This document shows, in pieces, positions 1 through 9,774 of a stretch of 64,000 nt of DNA. Each line of letters starts with the position of its first letter. Position 1 is the first letter of the stretch. The notes below the pieces were generated by a model. It saw only the letters and a program-made list of their open reading frames with translations. It searched no databases and was not told where the DNA came from. The DNA comes from DATFQE01 sp963733845 (lineage in GTDB: Bacteria; Actinomycetota; Thermoleophilia; Gaiellales; Gaiellaceae). The DNA is taken from NCBI GenBank assembly GCA_963733845.1, contig CAVTEM010000002.1, forward strand, positions 1 through 64,000, given 5' to 3'. Both the position numbers and the translations under genes were made by a program.

Positions 1-29
1 CGCGAAGCCTTAATCCGAATTTGACCTGA

Positions 30-47
30 GCGCGTCCGAGGACGCGC
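30..47 (-). terminator. GC-rich hairpin downstream of the first minus-strand gene
   Basis: A 7-bp perfect stem (GCGCGTC / GACGCGC) closes a CGAG loop just beyond the stop codon at 60. There is no T-run, so it is a candidate intrinsic terminator only. Confidence 0.4.
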
Positions 48-59
48 CGCGACGCTCAG

Positions 60-502
60 TTAGCACCCACACAAGCATCCGTCTCTGCGACGTTGGATCA
101 ACGCGACGCCACGACTGCGTCGGAGGAGGAGCTCGTCGAAGTACAGCCGGTGGTCCCAAGGAGGTGTCTTCTCGAGGACGGCCTCGAGTGTGTCCCAGTG
201 ATCGAGGCCATCCCCAACCTCGATCAAATGTCGTTCACGAATTGCGCCGGCCAGATGACCAGCTTGTCCTTTGGTGAGGTTCTGAAGGCAGAAGTCGAGG
301 AAGGATTCGTCGCGCGGGGCGACCCGTGTGTCAGAAGGCGTAGCCGGACGCCTACCGGTCTTCTGCCCACCCTGTTCCTCGTTGGCGTGATCGAAGTCGC
401 GCCAGTGCAACCGCAATGGCACCGACCATTCATGTGCGCCATGGTTGGATGTCCACAACGGCGGCAGGTCGCCTGCCGGCGATTCCTTCCGTAGCCCGTC
501 AT
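60..502 (-). CDS. Zinc-ribbon-containing hypothetical protein, frameshifted
   Basis: From the ATG at 502 the first ~35 residues contain a clustered Cys/His motif (CRRCGHP, then RCHCGC) like a small zinc ribbon. That frame then becomes low quality. From about base 390 a second frame carries the better sequence (SFLDFCLQNLTKGQAG, then WDHRLYFDELLLRR) to the stop at 60. I read this as one gene of about 145 residues with one frameshift near 385-395. The family is not recognised. It sits 18 bp downstream of the TPR-like gene on the same strand, so the two may be co-transcribed. Confidence 0.45.
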
Positions 503-519
503 GCCGTTCCGACGGCGGG

Positions 520-999
520 TCAGGCGGTGGGTGCAAGGGCTTCGGCCTGACGGAAGCAGCGCTCGCCCTCTTCTTGCATGAGAACCCAGCCCGTCTCGGT
601 GTAAAGCCCGATGTACGCACGACCGAGAGAACGAAGGAGCTGCGCGTCTGACCTCCAGCGTCTCCTCGCGGACTCGCCGACCTTGCGGGCGGTCTCATAG
701 TCCTCGGCATCGCAGTGAACTGCCACCGCGCAGGTGTGAGCTGCGATTCGGACGTGGTGTGCTGCGTCCATCGACATCACGGCGTCCAGCGCCTTCAAGG
801 CCTCCTGTCGTCGGTTCATCGCGCGCAGCAGAGCGCCTAGCTCAGTAAGCGCCCAGGCTCGGTCGTCAACTCGCGGCCCGATCGCCGAACGTATGGCGAG
901 GCCCACGAGCTGTTCGACTGAGTCGCCCTTGCGCCGGTTCGTTTCATGAATCCGGCGGAGGAGGTCGGCCGAGATGTCCGGTGTTCCCATCGGGTACAT
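520..999 (-). CDS. TPR-like hypothetical protein
   Basis: This intact 159-residue frame starts at ATG 999. Residues ~45-150 form alternating Ala/Leu-rich helices with TPR-like spacing (LGALLRAMNRRQEALKALD, then LRSLGRAYIGLY, then GERCFRQAEALAPTA), suggesting a protein-binding helical repeat. No signal peptide or membrane segment is visible. It has no catalytic motif and I do not recognise a specific family. Its position beside a zinc-ribbon gene and a broken nuclease-helicase is typical of accessory DNA. The TPR assignment rests on helix pattern alone. Confidence 0.55.
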   Translation of the reverse strand: MYPMGTPDISADLLRRIHETNRRKGDSVEQLVGLAIRSAIGPRVDDRAWALTELGALLRAMNRRQEALKALDAVMSMDAAHHVRIAAHTCAVAVHCDAEDYETARKVGESARRRWRSDAQLLRSLGRAYIGLYTETGWVLMQEEGERCFRQAEALAPTA

Positions 1000-1023
1000 G
1001 CTTGTCGCACTTCCCAGTCGGGA

Positions 1024-4000
1024 CTATCCCTCGTTCGAGTGATGAGTTCCTCGCTCGACCAGCGCGCACAGCGCGTTCGCGAGCCGCATCTGCTCCACGG
1101 TGCGGCAGTTGGCGTCGAGCAACCGCGGGCTCGCTACCAGGTACGCCAGGCACTTCGCCCGTGAGATCGCCACGTTCAGGCGGTTGCGCGAGAAGAGAAA
1201 GTCCAGCCCGCGCGGGACGTCGTCCGCACTCGAGCTCGCCATCGAGTAGAAGACGACCGGAGCCTGCTGACCCTGGAACTTGTCGACTGTGCCGATCTTG
1301 ATCCGCTGGTCGGGGATGTGCTGGCGCAAGCAGCGGACGTGCGCGTTGTAGGGCGCGACCACGACGAAGTCTTCCGGCGCGAGCGTGCGGGCTCCGTGCT
1401 CGTCGGTGTACGGCGTGTCGAGCAGCCTCGCAATCTCGTCGCGCACCGCCGCAGCCTCCTCTGGCGCCTGCTGCCGCTGACCCGAGTGCTCGACCGGCAG
1501 GAAGCGGATTCCGTTTCCGTCCTCGATCGACCGCGCGAGGCAGACCTCCGCCGGCTCGAGCCGGCCCTCGTAGAACGTCTCGGAGATGTAGCCGTTCACC
1601 TCCGGCCTCATGCGCCAGGTGTGCTCGAGGAAGAGGCCCATCTCCGGCCGCACCGTCTCGTCCTCGCCGAGCAGGTGCGAGAGGACGGACGCGCTCGCCC
1701 CGGGGGGGTGCGCACCCTGTGAGACCTGTGCCAGCTGGTTGGGGTCACCGAGCAGGACGAGGTTGCGCGCCGCCGTCCCGACCGCAAGCGCGTCGGCAAG
1801 CGCGAACTGCCCGCCCTCGTCGATGAAGAACGTGTCCACGGCGCCGTCGAGCTCCTCCCGCGAGAACAGGAAGGACGTCCCCGCGAGCAGCTGCAACTCG
1901 GGGTCGAGCATGTCCGCGTTGTCGTCCGTGCTGTCGACCCACCGGCCCTCGAACTCGTCTCGGGATCGCTGCCCGACTTCTTGCGCCCCTTGAACGGGAC
2001 GCCGACCGCCTCGACATCCTCGAGGAACTTGTGGATCGCCTTGTGGCTGAGCGCCGTCACGCCGACCTGCGGCCGGCCTGCATCAGCGCGACGGCCATGC
2101 GTGCGCCGTTGTACGTCTTGCCGGAGCCCGGCGGCCCCTGCACGAACAGGTAGCTGCCGTCGAGGCTGAGCGCGGCCTCGACCGGCGTCGCGTCCAGCCG
2201 GCCCCCGGCGGCCGCCGTTCGAGAACCTCGACCAGCGCGGGCCAGCGCTCGCGCCCCTTGGCGAAGCGGAGAACCGCATTACGCTGCTCCGTCGTCTGGA
2301 GCGGCTTCGGCGGGATCAGCGCGCTCGGAAGCGGCTCCTCGTGCCTTTTTGCGCTGCGCCGAAGGGTGACCGTGCCGAGCTCGTCGTCCACGCGCACGGA
2401 GTACGGGGTCTCGGTGGCGGGATCGACCGCCTTGCTGCCGATCTTGTGCTCCTGCGCCGGGAAGCGGAACGTGTACTCGAGCGACTGTTTGACGACCACG
2501 GGCTCGCCCTCGAGCTCGAGCCCGGCGATCGTGGTGCCGCTCTCGAACAGCTCCTCCTCGTCGAGCGAGAGGTTGTTGAAGTACTCCCACCACTGCGGCC
2601 GCGACTCCCGCCGGTGGTACTCGAGCAGGTGTGCGAGCAGCTCGTCCCCGGCTGCGAACAGCCGGTCGCGCACCTCCTCGCGCTCGCCGAGCGCCTCGGC
2701 CGCCTCCTCGCTGACAGGCCGCTTCTCGGGCGGGAGGCGCCACGCCAACCCGGGCGGCCGCCGCCGGAGCAGCCACAGGTGCAGCTCGTAGAGCGAGCGG
2801 CAGTCCTCCTCGTTGTAGTCGCGGACGCCCTCGAGCACCGAGTCGTCGCCAGTCTCGAGCCAGGTCTCGAAGGCGACGACGGACTCGCTCCCGCCGGACA
2901 CGTCTGCGGTGCGCTCGAACTCGTACAGCGCCTCGACCTCCTTGATCGAGTAGCTCGGCACCGAAGCCCGCAGCGCCTGACGGACGACGCGGTAGAGGTC
3001 GACGAGCACCTCGCCGCGGAGCAGGTCGTCGAGCTCGTCCTCGCGCGTGCCGTGCTCGCCCATCAGGCGCTTGAGCGCGGTCGCCTCGTAGGCCGCGTAG
3101 TGGTAGACGTGCATGCCCGGGTGGCGCGCGCGCCGCTCGACGATCAGGTCGAGCAGGCGCTCGAACGAGGCGCGCTCCTCGTCGCGGTCGCGCGCCCAGA
3201 GCGCGTCGTACTGCGGCTCGCCGGCCTCGTCGAGGTAGACCCAGCCGAACAGGTACTCGAGCCCGCGCGCCGGCTCGTACCAGGGGTGCCCCTCGAGGTC
3301 GAGCCAGATGTCGCCCGGGTTCGGCTCCGGCAGGAGCGCGTAGCCGCGGTCGGGCTCCTCCGGGAGGTCCTCGACGCGGTGCTCGCCCGTGCGCCGGCGG
3401 TGGAGCTGGAGCTCGGCCTGGTGGCGGATCTTGTCGAAGGTCGTCGGCCGCATCTTCCTGACCCGCGTGCCCCGAGCCGCCTCGCCGAGCGCCGTCAGGG
3501 TCCCGATCTGTGCAGCGGTCAGCCGCTCGGTGTGAAAGCGCGAGACGCCGGCGACCAGCGTGAGGTGATCGTCCTGCTCCCATCGCTGCTTGCAGTGGAA
3601 GAGGAACTCGCACAGCCCGCAGTGCGCGACCGGGAATGGGTAGGTCTCGGCCGGATTGTTCGCGACGTGGACGAAGCGGTTCCGCAGCCGCCGGTAGTAG
3701 GCGAGGAAATCCTCGGGCCGGAACGTCTCCTGCTCGCCGGTGCCGGCGACGACGTGCATGGCCTTCGGCATTGAGCCCTGAATGCGAGCGATCTGTTCGG
3801 TGTAGAAGCAGAGCTGGAGCACGTGCTCAGGCTTCGCGTGGCGTGCGAGCTTGGTGTCGACGGCCTCATAGCCGCCATCGGGCCGACGGATGACGAAATC
3901 CGCGAGCCCCCTCCAGCTGTCGTGCGACGAGCGCGGCCTGGTAGATGACGGGCGCGCCGTCGCGTATGGCTGCTTCGGTCGCGCGGGCAGCAACGTCCCA

Positions 4001-4234
4001 GCCGATCTCCCACGGCTTGCCGATCGTCACAACGCCATCGCCGAGCGACGCGAGGTAGGCAGCCTCATGCTCGTCGCCCTTTCTCCGAATGAGGTCGGCG
4101 TGCGGGTTGTGCCGAAACGGCTTCGCCAGCTCGCCGAGCGCGACAGCGACCTGCAGCCAGGTCAGATGAGGGCAGGCGAGAAACGCCGTCAGATCGGAGG
4201 GCGAGAACGTCAGGCGACCATCGCGAAGTTGCAC
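1024..4234 (-). CDS. TM0106-family RecB-like nuclease fused to UPF1/DNA2-type helicase, several frameshifts
   Basis: The N-terminus (start 4234) reads LTFSPSDLTAFLACPHLTWL, typical of TM0106 RecB-like nucleases. The nuclease core continues in a second frame (EAVDTKLARHAKPEHVLQL, with a Cys pair in HCGLCEFLFHC). A DEDD/YprB-like exonuclease region follows (WLDLEGHPW, then YNEEDCRSLYELHLW). The SF1 helicase part has Walker A GPPGSGKT, Walker B FIDEGGQ, motif III LLGDPNQLAQVSQG, motif V TVDKFQGQQAPVV and motif VI LNVAISRAK. Frame changes fall near 3905, 2210, 2090 and 1965. Every piece is well conserved, so this looks like a real protein of about 1,070 residues interrupted by sequence errors. 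Such proteins are thought to process DNA or RNA ends; their role is not established. Confidence 0.75.
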
Positions 4235-4264
4235 CCAAAGGAGTATCGCGGCCGGCCTCGATTC

Positions 4265-4440
4265 TTACCGCGCGAGCATCCGGTCGAGCGCCGGCGAGCC
4301 GAGCTCGATGAAGCGCAATGACCGGATGGCGCCGAACTCGCGGTCGGCGGAGACGAGTGCTTCGGCGCTGTTCGCCGCGGCCGTCTGATTGCCGCTCAGA
4401 TCGACACGCTGACCGCGCTCGCGCAGGCGCCTAGGCGGCG
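4265..4440 (-). pseudogene. PIN-domain C-terminal remnant
   Basis: The last ~35 residues before the stop at 4265 read EALVSADREFGAI, then RFIELGSPALDRML. This resembles the final strand-helix unit of PIN-domain RNases (the VTADRDF-type motif carries an acidic metal ligand). Nothing resembling the first two-thirds of a PIN domain precedes it, and it runs into helicase-like sequence. I infer a toxin-antitoxin fragment; the match is short. Confidence 0.4.
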
Positions 4441-4479
4441 GCTGCTGCGCGACCGCTTCGTCCACGTTCGCCAATAACC

Positions 4480-5390
4480 GGACCATGACCCATCTGTATC
4501 CGGTCGAGCACTTGCCGGCTAGCGGGTTCCTCGCCCTCTGCAAGCAGCGTACGCCGCGGGCGTAGGTCAAGGCGTAGCTCTTCGACGAGGCTTCGAGCCA
4601 TCGTCTCGGGCATGTTCTCCATGAGGACGGAGACGAGTTCGTCGGGGTCGGGCTGCCGAGCACCATTCGGTAGTAGACGCGCGCTCGTCTGACTTGCTGA
4701 AGCGAACACTGTCGCGGCTGTAGGGCGGGGTTGGGACGTGGCGTTCGATGTCGAATGGACCTGGAAAGACCCATTCGGGCACGAAGTCGCTTATGTCCGA
4801 ACTCGGGTGTTCGGCTTCGCCAAGACGGAGGAGCTGCGTCCACGGGTTGCTCTCTTACAGCCAGTGCCGTGCTTCGCGGCCAGGTTGCGTCGTACCGCGT
4901 GGCTCTTGTATCGCTGCACGCGGCCTTCTCGTTGCTCGAGTTCGACCGGTGTGGCTGGGATGTTCCAGTGGACGACCGAGTGGCAGTAGCGGTGGAAGTC
5001 CAGACCTTCTTGGCCGACTGACGTGGTTACAAGCACCCACGGCCAGAAGGGGCTGTTGAATGTTCGCCGGACAACCTCCGGGTGTTTCCCGCTGCTTCCT
5101 CGGTCATGGTCGCGCCAAAGGCGGCTGCGAATCGAGATGACAACCTCTTCCGCATGAAGGGCTGGCCGGCTCGCCGCTTGGTGGCGGGGTTGAGCACATC
5201 GACCTCGACCCGGAGCGCTCTGAGTTCCGCGGTTCTGCGGACTGATCGGCCTATGCGTTCAGGTAGGGCGTGGGGGACTGTCCCTGGTTCCTCGGCTGTT
5301 CGAGGAGCAAGAGCATGTACTCGTCGAGGACGCCTTGCAGGGACGGGTGCGCCGCTCAACGTGGGCAAGCATCAGGACAGCGGACGCCAG
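4480..5390 (-). pseudogene. C-terminal half of a defence-type SF2 helicase, fragmented
   Basis: Read across frames, the strand encodes LQGVLDEYMLLLLEQPRNQG (near 5340), EVDVLNPATKRRAGQPFMRK, EVVRRTFNSPFWPWVL, then helicase motif V TTSVGQEGLDF and motif VI ELEQREGRVQRYK (4800-5035). Further on are PEWVFPGPFDIERHVP, ARVYYRMVLG and DPDELVSVLMENMPE. This matches the C-terminal half of large SF2 helicases often found in defence islands with GHKL ATPases. At least four frame changes occur in 900 bp. The N-terminal half (Walker A/B) is absent because the divergent ATPase gene begins at 5408. This is truncation as well as frameshift, so I call it a decayed gene. Confidence 0.6.
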
Positions 5391-5407
5391 GACAGAGGAT
5401 CGCGTGA

Positions 5408-6690
5408 ATGCCGCGTAGCGCGACGCTCATCCCTTCGGCCGCGCGGTTGATGACGTCCCTGCGAGACATCGGATACGACACGCCGAGCGCGGTCGCGGAC
5501 CTTGTCGATAACAGCGTTGACGCTGGCGCCAGACGGTACGAATCAGCATGTGTAATAAGGGTCAGGCGCGTCATCCGTGTCGCTGACGATGGCCGTGGGA
5601 TGACCGGTCGAGCGCTCGACGAGGCGATGCGCTACGGAAGCCGGCGTAGCTACAGCGGCCGCGATCTCGGCAAGTTCGGTCTCGGCTTGAAGACCGCCTC
5701 GCTGAGTCAGTGCCGTCGCCTCAGCGTCGCGACGCGAACATCGGCGAAAGGACGCATACAGATCCGACGATGGGACCTTGACGATGTCGATCGACGGGAC
5801 TCCTGGGAAATTGCCTGCCCACTGCCATCCGAATCCCCTCGCTATCTTCTCGAGCCGATCCGGCAGACGGTGGGGACGGTGGTTCTGTGGGAGAAGCTCG
5901 ACCGCATCCTCGGGCTACGCACAGCCAGATGGCGCACATGCCGAGCGCGGTCTCGAGGCGATGAGCGGTGCCATCGCCGAGCACCTTGCGATGGTCTTCC
6001 ACCGGTTCCTTTCGGGAGAGACGAGCGATCGTCGGAAACTCACGATCGTCTTCAACGGCGATCCGCTCAAGCCATGGGATCCCTTTGCCTGTCGGGAACC
6101 TGCGACGCGTCAGCTCACCGAGCAAGAGCTTAATCGAAGACGGCACCGCAACACACGTTGTGCGAGTCCGCTCATACGTGCTTCCGAGTCAGATTCAGTT
6201 CACCAGCGTCGAGGAGCATGCTCGCGCGGCCGGTCCAAGAAGTGGAACCGACAGCAAGGTTTCTACATCTATCGCAGCGATCGTTTGATCCAGAGCGGCG
6301 GTGAAACTGACTTCGTACCATGGATAAACACAGCAAGCTGGCGCGCATAGCAGTCGACGTCCCAGCCCAAGCGGAGCATCTATTCCAGATCAACGTGGCG
6401 AAGATGCGAGTGGTATTGCCGGACGGTATTCGTCCGCAGCTTCGTGCTCTGGCCGCCGGTGTCGTGACGACGGCGCAGGACGCTTACCGACGCCGCCTGC
6501 ACCTCGTGTCGCGCCTCAGGCTGCCGACGAGACAGCTCTCGGTCACGTTCCGAGCGACACCGTGCAGCGCTCAATCGGTGACGTCTGGCCCCTGATCATC
6601 GGCGTCTTGGCGAAGAACTTGAGCGAATCCCGAATCCTCGACCGCGTGCTTCTCGCGCTTGCGAATGCACAGCAGACCGCGGAGCTCTGA
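5408..6690 (+). pseudogene. GHKL (MORC/MutL-like) ATPase of a defence locus, frameshifted
   Basis: The first ~175 residues are clean. They contain LIPSAARLMTSLRDIGYD, the GHKL N-box DLVDNSVDAGA, motif II ADDGRGM and motif III LGKFGLGLKTASLSQC, followed by TVVLWEKLDRILG. The remainder lies in other frames: MSGAIAEHLAMVFHRFLSGE, KLTIVFNGDPLKPWDPF, KKWNRQQGFYIYRSDRLIQS, KHSKLARIAVDVP, INVAKMRVVLP and finally WPLIIGVLAKNLSESRILDR, ending at 6690. GHKL ATPases of this type are known from predicted restriction-modification or defence operons that also carry SF2 helicases, one of which lies divergently here. About 420 residues are recoverable over at least four frame changes. It may be a real pseudogene or poor sequence. 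Confidence 0.65.
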
Positions 6691-7138
6691 GGCTCTCGGC
6701 CCGCGTAGCTGGAAGAAGTGGTAGTGGCCCGCCGAGCCGATGCCGAGGCTCGGTGCGGCAATCGCCCGCCCGAGAGCGACGCGATCCGACTACGGCGGCG
6801 GAGACAGCTCGTCCAGCCGCGGGATGACGCCGCCGTCGAGAGGCGGGAGGTCAGGTTCGAATGGGAGAGGCCCTAGTCGGTCTGGAAGACCTGCATCGGG
6901 CCGCTCGGCGCCGCGTGCGACCAGAGGCGCCGGCCCCGCGGACTCGCTCGGCGCCGCGATCTCACCGCCGGCCGCCGTGGCTCACGCCGCGGCACCGTCG
7001 GCTCACATCAGCGGGAGCAGGAGCCCGGGCCGGCGCGTGTAAGCGGCCGGTCAGGATCGTGAGCCGGGCGTAAGGCTTCTCGAAAGCTTCCGGTCTGCCG
7101 TCTAGTAGCGCGCCGAGCAGCGTCGTACGTTCGGCGAC
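6691..7138. other. 448-bp gap with panE 3'-end-like sequence and a possible minus-strand tail
   Basis: No complete gene is visible. Bases ~6797-6843 closely match the 3' end of panE at ~17920-17967; both spell AETARPAAG-stop on the plus strand. On the minus strand the same bases end a reading frame with GGVIPRLDELSPPP before a stop near 6790. That frame is open back to about 6980 but has no in-frame start. A different minus frame (LLGALLDGRPEAFEKPYARL) covers 7020-7130. This could be one broken minus-strand gene of unknown function or the remains of a duplicated panE region. Confidence 0.35.
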
Positions 7139-8315
7139 ATGCCTAGCATCAGACCGCACATACGAGCCCTCGCCATCGGCCTGGCGTTGGTCGGCGCGCT
7201 TCTCGCGTCGGCGGATCCGGCCTCGGCGGCTAGTGGCAGCATCACGGACGGGCGCGACGCGAAGGGCAAGCTCGACGTCGCCTCTGTCAGTTACTCGCGG
7301 GCGGCCGACCGGTCGCTCACGCACACCATCCGGTTCCGCTCCCCCGTCGAGTCGCGCTTGCTGAAGGGGAACAACCTGCTCGCCTTCGCGTTCGACACCG
7401 ACGGGAACAAGAAGGCCGACCGCATCGGGGTCGTGCTCTGGGCAGACGGCGCCCTCCGCGGGGCCGTCCTCGACACCAAGGGCCGGCTCCTCGCGCTCGC
7501 GCGGGTCCGCAGGCCCAACTCCCGCACGATCGCCGTGACGATCCCGGGCCGCGCCCTCGACCTGAACGGCGGCTACCGCTGGATCCTGCTGACGGAGTAC
7601 AAGGACCGCGGCCTGTGCAAGAAGGGCTGCATGGACGCCGTGCCCAACGGCGGGCCCGCGCTGTTCGACTTCACGGCGCCGATGGTCGACATCCGCATGC
7701 CCGACCCCTACATCGAGCCTTGCTCTCGACCACGTTCAACGTCCGCCTCAGCTCCCGCGACCCCGGCTTCTCGGGCCTGCGCAGCTGGACGCTCGAGTCG
7801 CGCACCCTCGGCCAGGCGACCTGGACGACGATTGCCCAAGGCGGATCCGCGCGCCGGCCGACGTCCCGCAGACGGGAGTCCAGGGCACGAGCTACGAGTA
7901 CCGGCTCACCGCTGTCGACAAGAAGGGGAACCGGCGCTCGACGACGCGGCTCTTCACGATGCCGATCGACGACGCCAACCCGCTGCTCGCCGGGGCCTAC
8001 GGGGGCGACGGCCGTTGGGAGGCCTACCTCGACTCGACCCACACGGTGTTCATGAAGACGGCGCATCGGGCCCTCGGCCCGGGAGCGACGTTCACGTACA
8101 AGTTCACCGGCACGTACGTCGCCTGGCTCTCCGTGCCGGCGACTGCCACCTTCGTGCAGGTGAGCCTCGACGGCGGCCCGACGTATGCGGTCTCGGTCAG
8201 TTCCGAGCGGAAGCCGTTCGAGCGCAGCGACCTCCTCCCCGGTCCGCACACGTTGACGATCACGGCCATCCCGGGCTACTCGGGCTTCTGGGTCGACGGC
8301 GTGATCTCGCGCTGA
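7139..8315 (+). CDS. Secreted beta-sandwich protein, frameshifted twice
   Basis: The ATG at 7139 opens a Sec signal peptide (basic start, then IGLALVGALLASADPASAA). The next ~170 residues are a beta-rich domain (FDTDGNKKADRIGVVLWADG). Reading shifts near 7720 to LLSTTFNVRLSSRDPGFSG and again near 7850 to GTSYEYRLTAVDKKGNRRS, which resembles a fibronectin or Ig-like strand pattern with paired aromatics. The C-terminal ~120 residues (ATFTYKFTGTYVAWLS) form another beta domain ending at 8315. I infer an extracellular protein of about 390 residues. Its function is unknown, and the shifts are probably sequence errors because all three parts read well. Confidence 0.6.
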
Positions 8316-8321
8316 GCGGAT

Positions 8322-8395
8322 CACGCCGTGCTCGGAGCGGGCGGCGTCGGCGCCTTCCTCGGCGCCGCGCTCGCCCGCGCCGGGCGCGACGACTG
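8322..8395 (+). pseudogene. 5' fragment of a second panE
   Basis: About 70 bases match the start of panE at 17079 with roughly seven differences, mostly synonymous. Both encode HAVLGAGGVGAFLGAALAR followed by (A/V)GRD, the Rossmann nucleotide-binding start. Here it stops one codon later (TGA), just before the 3' end of the CoA-ligase gene. Conservation of the protein over the DNA suggests a former functional paralogue rather than a recent copy. Confidence 0.6.
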
Positions 8396-8396
8396 A

Positions 8397-9695
8397 TCAG
8401 GCCTTCCGGGACTGCGCGAGCTCGTCGCGCTCGCTCGTCCGCTCGAACACGCGCTTCGCCTTTCCGAGCTCCTGGCGCGGGATCGAGCCCGGCGCGCCCA
8501 CGACGACCTCGGCCCGAACGTGCAGGCGCACCTCGAGCCGCTCCCGCAGCCGGACGGCGACGGCCTCCCCGTCGAGGCCGTGCTCGACGAGCTCCGCGTG
8601 CACCTCCAGCTGGGTGAGCGCCTCGCGGCGGTCGACCACGATCGCGTACTGGCCGCCGAGCGCCGGGTCGTCGAGCAGCGCCGCCTCGACCGCGCTCGGG
8701 AACACGTTCACGCCGCGGATCACGAGCATGTCGTCCACGCGGCCGCTGAAGCGCGCGATCCGCCGGTGCGTGCGGCCGCACGGACACTCCCCGTCCACGA
8801 ACCGCGTCACGTCGCCGGTGCGGTAGCGGAGCACCGGCAGCGCCTCCTTCGTCAGCGTCGTCAGCACGAGCTCGCCGAGGCCGTCGGTCGGCTCGCCGGT
8901 CTCGGGATCGACGACCTCGGGCAGGAAGTGGTCGTCGAAGACGTGGAGCCCGCCCTTCGCCTCGCGGCACTCCGCGGCGACGCCCGGGCCGATCACCTCG
9001 GACAGGCCGTAGATGTCGCAGGCGTCGAAGCCCCCTCCCCACGCCGCCTCGAGCTTCACGCGCAGCGCCTCCGACCAGGGCTCGGCGCCAAGCACGCCGT
9101 AGCGCAGCCGGATGTGGCCCAGCAGCCCGTCGGCGAGCGCGCGCTCGGCGAGCAGCAGGCAGAACGACGGCGTGCAACAGAGCCCGCGCGCGCCGAGGTC
9201 GGCCAGGAGCTGCACCTGCAGGGCGCTGTTGCCGCCCGAGGCCGGGACGACGGTGGCCCCGAGCCGCTCGCCGCCGTAGTGGAGACCGAGCCCGCCCGTG
9301 AACAGGCCGTAGCCGTACGCGTTGTGCAGGACGTCCTCGGGCGTCCCGCCCGCGCAGGCGATCGCGCGCGCGTTGACCTCGGCGAAGATCTCGATGTCGC
9401 GCGGGGTGTACGCCACGATCGTCGGCTTGTGCCGCGTCCCCGAGGACGCGTGCACGCGCACCGTCTGCTCGAGGGGCACGGCGAGCGACCCGAAGGGGTA
9501 CTGCCCGAGCAGGTCGTCCTTCGTCGTGAACGGCAACTCGGCGAGCTCGGCGTCGTCGCGGACGCCGGCCAGCTGCTTGCTCCAGAACGGCGACCCCGAG
9601 CCGAGCAGCCGCCCGAGCAGCTCACGGAGGCGCGTCCGCTGCAGCGCCGACCGCTCCTCGACTGGCATCGACTCGAGCTCGGGCTGGAAGATCAC
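8397..9695 (-). CDS. paaK: Phenylacetate-CoA ligase-type AMP-forming ligase (PaaK family)
   Basis: This intact 432-residue adenylate-forming enzyme starts at GTG 9695. It has the P-loop SSGTRHKPTIVAYT (residues ~90-103), the adenylate-binding aromatic motif IYGLSEVIGPG, the YRTGDVTRF hinge region, a CPCGRTHRRI cysteine pair and the C-terminal GRVDDMLVIRGVNVFPSAVE typical of PaaK. The family activates aryl acids (phenylacetate, benzoate-like) to CoA thioesters in the cytoplasm. The SDR dehydrogenase lies 79 bp upstream on the same strand and may be co-transcribed. The true substrate cannot be read from sequence. Several PaaK-like proteins are coenzyme F390 synthetases, which is an alternative. 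Confidence 0.85.
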   Translation of the reverse strand: MIFQPELESMPVEERSALQRTRLRELLGRLLGSGSPFWSKQLAGVRDDAELAELPFTTKDDLLGQYPFGSLAVPLEQTVRVHASSGTRHKPTIVAYTPRDIEIFAEVNARAIACAGGTPEDVLHNAYGYGLFTGGLGLHYGGERLGATVVPASGGNSALQVQLLADLGARGLCCTPSFCLLLAERALADGLLGHIRLRYGVLGAEPWSEALRVKLEAAWGGGFDACDIYGLSEVIGPGVAAECREAKGGLHVFDDHFLPEVVDPETGEPTDGLGELVLTTLTKEALPVLRYRTGDVTRFVDGECPCGRTHRRIARFSGRVDDMLVIRGVNVFPSAVEAALLDDPALGGQYAIVVDRREALTQLEVHAELVEHGLDGEAVAVRLRERLEVRLHVRAEVVVGAPGSIPRQELGKAKRVFERTSERDELAQSRKA

Positions 9696-9774
9696 CTGCG
9701 AGCCGATCCTACGACGCGACTCGTGCGGCGGCGCCGAGTGCGATCGTGCTCTTCGACGGATCCCAGCTACCGCG

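Noticed and set aside
2341..3774. 477-residue plus-strand frame opposite the nuclease-helicase
   Set aside because: Antisense to conserved helicase and nuclease motifs; repetitive Val/Leu/Arg composition and no domain.
6740..7042. 100-residue plus-strand Arg/Ser/Gly-rich frame
   Set aside because: Low-complexity composition, no motif and overlap with panE-like 3' sequence in another frame.
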